Shown piece after piece: positions 1 through 7,700 of a stretch of DNA of 21,380 nt. This DNA comes from Symbiodinium natans (taxonomy: Eukaryota; Sar; Dinophyceae; Suessiales; Symbiodiniaceae), in NCBI GenBank assembly GCA_905221605.1, contig CAJNDS010001076.1:15001-36380 (forward strand), written 5' to 3'. Position 1 is the stretch's first letter, and every line of letters starts with the position of its first letter. Both the position numbers and the translations under genes were made by a program. The notes below the pieces were generated by a model that saw only the letters and a list, made by a program, of their open reading frames with translations, made no database searches and had not been told where the DNA came from.

Positions 1-109
1 CCGGGCACCTCAGATGCCCCCTAGGTTCCCCATTAAGGACAGGCATCCTAACCCCCTAAACCCGAAATTCCCTAAACCCGGATTCCCTAAAACCGAACTC
101 CCGAATTCC

Positions 110-196
110 TTACACCAACGCGTAGGTGAACGTGGAGCCACGGGAAGCAGGAAGGAGCAGCCTCATGCCATGATTCTCGGAGTCGTCTTCAGCAGG
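110..196 (-). CDS. candidate terminal exon of the rlmN-like gene
   Basis: A pyrimidine-rich stretch ending in CAG on the minus strand (197-215) is followed by 28 open codons and a TAA at 112-110, in phase 0. That is the phase left by the exon at 1377-1433. RlmN C-termini are variable after the CGQLA block, so homology cannot confirm it. The peptide (starting PAEDDSENHG) is unrecognised. Any other acceptor below 1376, or one outside the window, is possible. Confidence 0.25.
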   Translation of the reverse strand, partial: PAEDDSENHGMRLLLPASRGSTFTYALV

Positions 197-1376
197 CTGG
201 GCGACAGAGAGAGTCTGACAAATACCTGGTGAACAGCTTCTCGCGCCGTGCTGCCAGCAGCCGTTGTGTGTTCGCGCACCGCGTACCCCACCCGATGTTC
301 CACAGGATCATCGGTGCTCCTGAGCTAAAGCTCTTTTCTTCTGCAAAAGCTCCAGTCCACCACATGCTCTGCATTGGGACCCTAAACTCTAAACCCTAAA
401 CCCTTTAGGGAGTTAGGGCTTCGGGGATTTTAGGAACTAGGGTTTAGGGTCTAGGGAACCAGGGTTTGGCGAATTAGGGCTGAGGGTTGAGGGTGGGGAT
501 CCTATGCTACCCCCTAGCCTCTCCCCGGAAAGGTGCCACCCTGGAAACAAAGAACCCCTGAACCCTAACCCTAAACCTTAAACCCTAAACTAAACCCTAA
601 ACCCAACTTGGAGCTTCATGGGAAATCATATCTGGGTTTTGAAGTAACCTGAATAGGATTGAACCCTCCATGCATGGACCAAGAACGCATTCTTGCTAGC
701 CCGGTAACCATACTACAATGAGGGTACCCATTTTGGGGCTTCCGAAAATAATAGGAGTCCCCTCTTTGGGGTCCCTTTATGGGGATGCTCTTCTATTTGG
801 GGTTTAAACGGGCTACCCCTATTTTTGGAGATGCCAATTAAATTTTGGGGGTTGGTTACTATACAAGGGACCCCTAGAACCAAAAAAGGGCAAAAGGGTA
901 CCACTGGGCTGCAAAGCATAAGAAAGCCCCCAATATCAAGAAGCCCTAAGCCCGGGGGCCCTAGACTCGAAACCTTAAACCCCAGACTCTAAACTCTCAG
1001 CTCAAACTCGAAGCTCTTAACCCAACACGCTAAACCTTGAACCCTGAACTCTGAACCCAAACACAAAACCCAAAACCCAAAACCCAAAACCCCTAAACCC
1101 GCAACCCAAAACCTTAAACCCATAACCCTACATCCACCTACCACACTAGCTCAGGTAAGGGTTTGCGATGATCGGGGTGCCTTATTGGGGTCCTCATTAT
1201 AAGGGAATCCTACTATTTGGGGGGCCATTTTGGGGGTCCCCTATTTTCCTTACAACTTAAGACCCATAACCCTAAACCCTAAATCCTAAACCCTAAACCC
1301 TAAACCCTAAACCCTAAACTCTAAACCCTATACCCTAAACCCTAAACCCTCGCGCCCCAGAGCTGGGTCTGCGCAC
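197..1376. other. Intron/non-coding stretch with telomere-like repeats
   Basis: There is no convincing gene. The stretch holds short CCCTAAA-type runs (386-412, 560-605, 1264-1350), degenerate CCCAAAA repeats (1060-1110), and two patches rich in TTTGGGG/GGGGTCC with similar wording (about 725-890 and 1181-1250) that look like decayed copies of one dispersed repeat. Open frames at 189-374 and 713-919 show no recognisable protein character. If the terminal-exon guess at 110-196 is right, this is the last intron. Confidence 0.5.
1264..1350. repeat. (CCCTAAA)n telomere-like array
   Basis: About eleven units of CCCTAAA, with a few point variants, abut the low-coordinate side of the exon at 1377-1433. 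Confidence 0.9.
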
Positions 1377-1433
1377 CGCCAGCTGGCCGCAGCCAGCGTC
1401 GATGTCGATGCCCCGTCGCACGCGCACGGTGGC
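1377..1433 (-). CDS. rlmN: rlmN exon 11 (catalytic-cysteine block)
   Basis: The 19 codons read ATVRVRRGIDIDAGCGQLA. The GIDIDAGCGQLA part corresponds to the DDIDAACGQLAG block near the end of bacterial RlmN, whose cysteine carries the methyl group passed to RNA. The acceptor is CGAG|GCC at 1434-1435; the donor is GCG|GTG. CCCTAAA repeats lie on the left and TTTAGGG repeats on the right. This is one of the clearest exons in the set. Confidence 0.85.
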
Positions 1434-1461
1434 CTCGATGTTCCGGGCTTAAGAGGCAGCA

Positions 1462-1604
1462 TAGGGTTTGGGATTTGGGGTTTAGGGTTTATAGGGTTTA
1501 GGGTTTAGGGTTTGGGGTTTGGGGTTTAGGGTTTAAGGTTTAGGGTTTAGGGTTTAGGGTTTAGGGTTGAGGGTTTAGGGTTTAGGGTTTAGGGGTCTAG
1601 GGGT
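1462..1604. repeat. (TTTAGGG)n telomere-like array
   Basis: Nearly continuous TTTAGGG units with TTTGGGG and single-base variants, on the high-coordinate side of exon 11 and opposite in orientation to the array at 1264-1350. Confidence 0.9.
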
Positions 1605-1931
1605 TGCTGTGATGTGGCGCAGAAGCTGTGAAGGTTGGCATGCAGACTGGCTTCGAAAGTTTCGGGAAAATGCGAACAGCAGCCATTGTGGAGGGCCATC
1701 TAACACTCGTATCCCAGCCCAACCGTCTCAGGCGGCAAAACCGCAACCTCTTCCTTTAGGCTTTAGGCCTAACCTCACGTCAAGTGCCTACTTCCAAAGA
1801 ACTTATGCCTTCCAGTGAGTGGTGCCGATCGTGGACCCCTTATATATCGCTTATATACCCTAGACAAAGTTTAGGACACACACTTCAGAACCCTTTAAAG
1901 GCGCATACTAAGGGCCCATGAAACTACCCTC

Positions 1932-2072
1932 AAACCCTAAACCCTAAACCCTAAACCCTAAACCCTAAACCCTAAACCCTAAACCCTAAACCCTAAACCC
2001 TAAACCCTAAACCCTAAACCCTAAACCCTAAACCCTAAACCCTAAACCCTAAACCCTAAACCCTAAACCCTA
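1932..2072. repeat. (CCCTAAA)n telomere-like array
   Basis: About twenty uninterrupted CCCTAAA units, followed immediately by a G-rich homopolymer run. Confidence 0.95.
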
Positions 2073-2480
2073 CGCGGGGCGGGGGGGGGGGGGGGGCCAA
2101 GATGGTCGCAGGAAACAGGGCCCTGGGGGCTTTTGGGGGTACCCCTTCAACAATTCAAGTCTAGGGTTTAGGGTTCAGGGTTCAGGGTTCAGGGTTTCGG
2201 GTTTAGGGTTTAGGGATTAGGGTTTACTGTAGACCATGGGAGGGGGGGGATACCTGGGGGGGAGGGTTTTGCGGCGTCTGGTGCATTTGAGGGTCCAGGG
2301 TCGGGCTTGGAGTCCAGGGTCGGGCTTAGGGTTTAGTGTTTAGGGTTTTGGTATACGTTGAGGGTGTCGGTAGTATAGGGTATGTAGGGTTCAGGGCTTA
2401 ATGCCGGGTATTTAGGGCTCAGGTTCGGAGTTTTGAGTTTAGGTAGAACAGGCGATTAGGGTTTAGGGTGCAGAGCGCGC

Positions 2481-2525
2481 CTCCACACCGAACTCTCTCA
2501 GCTTCGCGACAAACTTGGCCACGGC
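2481..2525 (-). CDS. rlmN: rlmN exon 10
   Basis: The 15 codons AVAKFVAKLREFGVE match the helix that precedes the final TVR strand in RlmN proteins. The acceptor is CCAG|GCC and the donor is GAG|GCG (GC type). Phase 0 at both ends fits its neighbours. It is the one exon whose low-coordinate flank carries TTTAGGG rather than CCCTAAA. Confidence 0.75.
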
Positions 2526-3240
2526 CTGGCAGCCGGATGGCTCCCCTTAAGCCCTCACAGCTCGAAACCTACATAGACCCCTCAGCCCCCAACCGCAGAG
2601 GCTACGTATGGAGCAGCGTCGGCCCTTTTCATTCAAGGTATCCGCCCATGTCCCCGGGGCGGGTGGGGGGAGGGTTTGGGATTTAGGGTTTGAGGGTTTA
2701 GGACTTAGGCCTTGCGGGTTTTAGGGTTTGAGGTTTGGCTAAGGGTTTTAGGGCTTTCAAGGTATAAAGCTTCAGAGATTCACCCAGCTGTTGCGGCGTT
2801 CCGTTCCGTTCCGTTGCGATCCGGCGTTCCGTTCCGTTCCCGCCTCCGGGGTGGCAAATGGGGCAAGGGCGGGTGCCCCGCCTCTAGAGATAGAAACCCA
2901 ACCCTTCGGCTGTTGGGAACTAGAAACATAGAGGAACGACGAGAAGTGAGTTCCAGTCCAAGAAGCATTCTTGCAGCAACCCTGCACCCCTCAAGCAAAT
3001 CACAACGAAGCAGTCGCGCCCCAATCCCTAAGCCCTAAGCCCTAAACCCTGAGGTTTGGATCTCCGTCGTGCGGCGGCATCTGCAGATTGCCGAGAGAAC
3101 TTCTCTGCTGTTTCCTCAGAGCTGGCGGGTCTACGCCTGACCCTGAATCCTAAGACGCCCTACGTTGCTTCATCGCGAAGCGAAAGACATCATATATACA
3201 TATACATATACATATATATATGTGTGTATATATATATATG

Positions 3241-3273
<33 letters not shown>

Positions 3274-3403
3274 ATAAACGAAGATTATGTTTCCAAGGGA
3301 TTCCCACTCTTTCGGGGACTATATTAGGGGCCCCCTGATTTTCGTAAATCCCATATGTAAGTACACCCTAAACCCCCCTAAACCGCAAAGTATGAGGCGC
3401 CTC
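2526..3403. other. Intron 9 of the rlmN-like gene
   Basis: A mixed stretch: TTTAGGG-type repeats near 2675-2760, a GTTCC/CGTTCC-rich low-complexity patch (about 2795-2845), short CCCTAAG/CCCTAAA repeats (3027-3050), a TA-rich microsatellite (3190-3276), and short CCCTAAA units just before the exon at 3404. Open frames at 2712-3038 and 3056-3277 lie over low-complexity DNA and are not genes. Confidence 0.55.
3190..3276. repeat. TA/TATG-rich microsatellite
   Basis: Alternating pyrimidine-purine sequence, mainly TA with CATA and TATG interruptions. It is partly self-complementary and unlike the surrounding telomere-type repeats. Confidence 0.9.
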
Positions 3404-3468
3404 CTGCTGTGAAGGCCCGCCAACGTAGCCGTTGGTGGGGTTGAGCGGGATGAGGTTGACATGGGCGC
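3404..3468 (-). CDS. rlmN: rlmN exon 9 (HVNLIPLNP block)
   Basis: A split codon and 21 whole codons containing HVNLIPLNPTNGYVGGP, the strongly conserved NLIPxNP strand and loop of RlmN/Cfr proteins. The acceptor is GGAG|GC; the donor is CAG|GAG (GA type). Its one-nucleotide phase offset is exactly complemented by exon 8. Confidence 0.85.
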
Positions 3469-3986
3469 CTCCAAACGACGGGTGTAGAGTTTGGGGGGTT
3501 TGGGGGGGTTGGAAGTTTAGGGTTTAGGGGTTTGGGTTAAGGGTGCAGGGTGTAGGGGGTAGGGTGTAGGGCGTAGGGTTTAGGGTTTCGGAATTAGGTT
3601 TTGCACCAGGGCAAGATTCACAGCAGGGCTTGGGGTTTAGGGTTCAGGGTCAATGTAGTCCCCCAAATAGTAGGATTCCCTTATCATAAGGACCCGAATA
3701 AGGGGCAAAACCACTTACTTCTCCAAGAACCAAGGGAGAGAAAGGGGCAAGCTGCATTCTTCCTACTAACAAAAGAGAGAAAACCCAAAAGTTGAAAGTT
3801 CGTTTACTGTAGTTTCCCCGTAAAAAAACAGAGAGAAACCCAAAAACCTAAAGTTCCCCTAAACCCTAAACCCTAAACCCTAAACCCTAAACCCTGAACC
3901 CCAAACCCTAAACCCTAAACCCTAAACCCTAAACCCTAAACCCTAAACCCTAAGTAAGGCCCAGGGATGCAAGGCGCCTGGGCAGC
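3469..3986. other. Intron 8 of the rlmN-like gene
   Basis: G-rich TTTAGGG-like repeats (3490-3650) follow exon 9, then a dispersed repeat (3660-3703), a purine-rich patch (3715-3850) and a CCCTAAA array (3856-3953) up to exon 8. No gene is seen; the frame at 3601-3795 is unconvincing. Confidence 0.6.
3856..3953. repeat. (CCCTAAA)n telomere-like array
   Basis: About thirteen units with one CCCTGAA/CCCCAAA interruption, on the low-coordinate side of exon 8. Confidence 0.93.
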
Positions 3987-4032
3987 GCAAGTAGATCAGC
4001 TGCCCGAGCTCCTCAGCCTTCTCGGGGGTGTC
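3987..4032 (-). CDS. rlmN: rlmN exon 8
   Basis: Fifteen codons plus one base: DTPEKAEELGQLIYL. This matches the (V)NDTPEHAxEL helix that follows the EY-VLI-G-N strand in RlmN. The acceptor is TCGAG|GAC. The donor is C|GCTGCC (GC type), leaving phase 1, which exon 9 completes to an arginine codon. Confidence 0.75.
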
Positions 4033-4067
4033 CTCGAAGCCATGGCGGTTCCAAAAGTTTAGATTCT

Positions 4068-4210
4068 AGGGTTTGGGGTTTGGGGTTTGGGGTTTGGGGT
4101 TTGGGGTTTGGGGTTTGGGGTTTGGGGTTTGGGGTTTGGGGTTTGGGGTTTGGGGTTTGAGGTTTGGGTTTAGGGTTTAGGGTTTAGGGTTTAGGGTTAG
4201 GGTTTAGGGC
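4068..4210. repeat. (TTTGGGG)n then (TTTAGGG)n array
   Basis: A homogeneous block of TTTGGGG (about twelve units, 4071-4158) passes into TTTAGGG. It lies on the high-coordinate side of exon 8. Confidence 0.93.
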
Positions 4211-4225
4211 TTGGGGTTTTCCCCC

Positions 4226-4463
4226 AAACCCCAAACCCTAAACCCTAAACCCTAAACCGGGGGAAACCTTAATCCCGAAACCCTAAACCCTATACTTGAA
4301 GCCTAAGGTCTCAGGCTGGTAATTATCCTAGGGTTACCCAAACCCCTACACCTTAATCCCTAGAACCCTAAACCCTAAACCCTACACCCTAAATCCTAAG
4401 CCCCAAACCCCTTAGACCCTAACTTTTTGGGGTCTAACCCCAAACCCCAAACCCTAATCCCTC
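4226..4463. repeat. Degenerate CCCTAAA-type DNA flanking the retrotransposon
   Basis: CCCCAAA and CCCTAAA units are mixed with short non-repetitive pieces. The last five bases (4459-4463, CCCTC) are the upstream copy of the target-site duplication. Confidence 0.7.
4459..4463. repeat. Target-site duplication, left copy
   Basis: CCCTC directly abuts the left LTR and is repeated directly after the right LTR. Five bases is the usual copia value. Confidence 0.88.
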
Positions 4464-4617
4464 TCTTGATGATGAAGCATCATATCCCTTCTGCAGGCCT
4501 TTTAGCTATGATCAAGTGCAGTATCTGAAAAGGGCGATTTGACTTGTGCGAGTTCACAGGTGTCTTGGCAGCATTAACCCTAAACCCTAACCTCTAATCT
4601 AAGGGTTGGTTTCCTTA
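4464..4617 (+). repeat. 5' LTR (154 bp)
   Basis: Identical over all 154 bases to 16340-16493. It begins TCTTGATGATG and ends GTTTCCTTA, so the ends are not the canonical TG...CA; the boundaries are set by the target duplication and the adjoining primer site. It contains a telomere-type motif (4575-4592). No TATA box is obvious. Confidence 0.93.
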
Positions 4618-4631
4618 GGTTATGAGCCCAA
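4618..4631 (+). promoter_or_regulatory. Primer-binding site (tRNA-Met anticodon arm)
   Basis: GGTTATGAGCCC begins at the base after the LTR. Its complement, GGGCTCATAACC, has the form of a tRNA anticodon arm: stem GGG, loop CTCATAA with a CAU anticodon preceded by U, then stem. This implies an initiator tRNA-Met half-molecule primer, as known for Drosophila copia, rather than a tRNA 3' end. It overlaps a 14-nt palindrome (4624-4637). Confidence 0.75.
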
Positions 4632-4730
4632 GGGCTCTAGGGCTTAGCGCTTAGATTAATTTCCTGGTTGGTCTAGCCTTTGCAAATCTTATTCTAAACG
4701 AGAGACATCCGAGAGTCGCTGCTGTGAGCC

Positions 4731-7700
4731 ATGGACTTGAGCATGAGGAGAGGAAGATCTCCCGCGGGCCAGACAGGCCAGACCCCTTCGTCAATGGGCA
4801 CAGCTTCGAGGATGGCCTCGCCGCCTGCTACACCAGCAGAGATATCGCGAGAAGTGCGTGTGGATGAGACTTCTCTTGAGCCGAGCTATGATACATCCCA
4901 GCAGATACAAGGTGGTGAAGCGCTACAACTTGGAAGGTCAGAGGCCAGCACAGGGCAAGGGCCGAGAGGGCAAGGGCCGAGCAACTCCGAGAACGCGCAG
5001 CACTTCAGCTTGAATGAGGCCTGGGAAGCGGCTCAGCAACAGGAGGAGATTTCGGTTAATGACGCTCGAGAACGCAATAGAACGATGAGATCTCTTGATC
5101 AGAACGATGGTGACAATATGCAGATACATAGGCAACGATCTCTTGATCGGGACAACGATGAGACCGCCACGTCTTTAAGACAGACAATTTCAGGGTCCCC
5201 AGGACCAGGATCTCTTGATCCAGACGCGTCACGACGAGGATCTCTTGATCCGACCAGCGATCCACGGGGAGGTCAGTCAAGTTGGAACGCGTTGGAGGCA
5301 CTACGAAGTTCTTTGAGATCAGTTGGCTTGGGAACCAGAAGTGATGAGCAGAACTTGGCAGTTGCTGGTCGTGCGCAGCAAGGGCCTGAAGAGAGGATGA
5401 GTCCTCTCCCACTGGCAGGGGCCTGCGTTGGGACAGGGCCTCTGGCAGTGCGGGAGACCCCTCAGACTCAGGGAGCTCTTGCGGCGCAGGACCTGGCACA
5501 GGTTGGGTCTCGCGGTTTAGGGGTGCGTGGTGTAGAAGGTTTGCTGTACAGGGATCCGATGTCGCATAGCGGGCAAAGCCGGCATTCAGGTAGCGAACTT
5601 GCACAACTTGTAGAGGGCATGAGCCAGATGCAGGGTCTTCTGCAGGGTGTCCATGCAAGGCTGCAGAGCCTTGAAGAAGCGCGGAGTGTGGGATCAGGTG
5701 GATCTAGAAACACTTACAGCCTAGGTAGGGTAGATATGGAAGCCTTAAGGGCACATTTTGGTGCTTTGGAAATGGATCCATCTGCTCCTAGGAATCCGCC
5801 TGTAGCTCCAGGCCTTGATGGTAGGGAACTAGCGACGCCAGAGCATCCAGTAGAAGCCTATCCCATCCCTCTACATGACAGAACGTCGCAAGCGAGCTCC
5901 CCGATAGCAACTAGGCCGGTAGAACAACACTTTATCGGGTCACCTGACAGTTTTGGTAGCCAACCTCATGCCCCTTTAACCTCGACATTCCAAAGACCCT
6001 TGATGCACTTATGGGAAATTGATGCTGGAGTAGGCCTCAGAAGTAGGGAGAGCGCGAGCGATGGCTCCTTGGACCTGTGGGGACAAAGTAGGGGTGATAA
6101 GGGGATAGGAAAAGGGAATCCTGAACCTCGAAGCCCTGCTCCCCTCCAGGCCCCAATCAATTCCTCTCTGCAAGGCCAAGTAGGTCCCAGCATTCCGCCA
6201 GATCCCGTGCCGACTGTGGCACAAAGGACCGCTCCGGCCCAGGAGCTTACGGTGTGGATAGGGGATGTAGAGTATGAAGTGGGCTTTGAAGGGGGTAGAG
6301 CTACAGTCAAGGGAAGGGTTGATAGAGGTTTGGATTTCGGTTGCAGTAGGCCAGCGTACAGGCCGCCGTCTCCTCCGCCTCGGCCACCCCAAACAACACC
6401 GCCTCCAAGCCCCCCAGCACACGTTCCTTTTGTGCATCAGGAAATGACCGCAAGTAGTAGCCAGCAAGCATTTGTGCCAGGAGCTTCTGTGCCTGTTCTG
6501 AGTATGTACCCACGCCCTTTGATGGAGTCTATGCCGGACATGAGAGCGCATGATGATGCTAGGGCGTATGCTCCAGATAGAAGCCGTGAAATCATGTTAC
6601 CAACTCTTGAAATAACTCCAGAAGAGGGACCGCTAGCAGTAGGGGATTGGCTAACGCTAATTGCTCCACTTATCTCGGACTTGGCGCCGGCAGCGTCGAC
6701 TTGGTGGGGTTTGGTTGCAGCAGAAGCAGACCGACGCTACAAAGTGTGGCTTCAGTCCCCGCCGCTTGAAAGAGCGGCGCTGAAAGGAGCGCTCCCCGAG
6801 AATCTGCAGGAACCACGCTACATGCGGTTGGAGCAGAGGACGGTTTCGATGCTCATCAAGGCTTTGCCTAAGGATCTCTCTGAAGAACTCATATCGCAAG
6901 GGGATCTGACAACGGTTGGCGTGCTATTCAGGGTGTTGATTAAGGGTCAGCCTGGCGGGGCCAAAGAGCGACAACTTATCCTCTCTTATCTACACAACCC
7001 AGGTGTGGCTAGTAGTCCTTCGGATGCGAACTTAAAGTTAAGACGATGGTCACGGTGGGCCTCCCGGGGGAGGCAGTTGGGTATTTCGATGCCTGATCCG
7101 TCTCTTCTTCTCAAGGGAATCGACTCGTTGATGGCGGGAGTTCTCAAGAGCTACACGCAAGCCAGCTTTAGACTGTCCTTTGTCAGGGTACAGAGCAGCC
7201 TAGACCATGCACCCACGCTGGAGTCAGTCCTTTCGTACTTGAAGCATGTTCAGGCCGAAGCGGAGCTTCTCGAGTATGGGTTGGAGTCAGATCCCAAGAA
7301 GCCACGCGTAGCAAAGGCCACTGAGACTGATGATGTAGCAAGCCCAAACGCCCCAAACAACCCTAGGAAAGGATCTCCAAAAGGGAAGCCTAAAGGGAAG
7401 CCGAAGGGTAAAGACCAAGGGGGTTCCGGGGGTTCCGGGGGTACAAGGGAAGGGCAGGAAAATAAGCCGACGTGCAAGGGGTACCTAACGCCGCGCGGGT
7501 GTGCTTTTGGGGATAATTGTAGAAACCTGCACGACTTTGCAGAAGCTGCTCGGCAACAAGTATGTTATGCTTGCGGAGCCACAGATCCCGCAACGAATCA
7601 TCGTCGTCCTGAATGCCCTACTCTTCAAGGTCCTCAGTTCAAGAAAGGGGATAAGGGAGGCAAGGGCGGTAAGGGCAACAAGGGTAACAAGGGTGGGCCT

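Larger units (their letters stand above)
1434..2480. other. Intron 10 of the rlmN-like gene
   Basis: It contains a TTTAGGG array (1462-1604), non-repetitive sequence (1605-1930), a clean CCCTAAA array (1932-2072), a poly-G run (about 2077-2096), a second TTTAGGG patch (2160-2227) and degenerate G-rich sequence up to 2470. The open frame at 1609-1818 is unrecognised and probably fortuitous. Confidence 0.6.

Noticed and set aside
1264-1604. Telomere-capped minichromosomes fused end to end
   Set aside because: CCCTAAA-unique-TTTAGGG is what a capped fragment would look like, but the unique parts are consecutive exons of one gene with matching phases, so intron structure explains it better.
2712-3038. 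108-aa plus-strand frame
   Set aside because: Starts in TTTAGGG-type repeats and crosses a low-complexity GTTCC patch; three frames are open there by chance.
3056-3277. 73-aa frame ending in alternating I and Y
   Set aside because: The end is a translation of the TA microsatellite; no upstream coding signal.
5056-5658. 200-aa minus-strand open frame
   Set aside because: Lies wholly opposite the Gag frame and its composition is a shadow of the GSLD repeats; no family features.
6009-6551. 180-aa minus-strand open frame
   Set aside because: Antisense shadow of the proline-rich Gag region; no recognisable domain.
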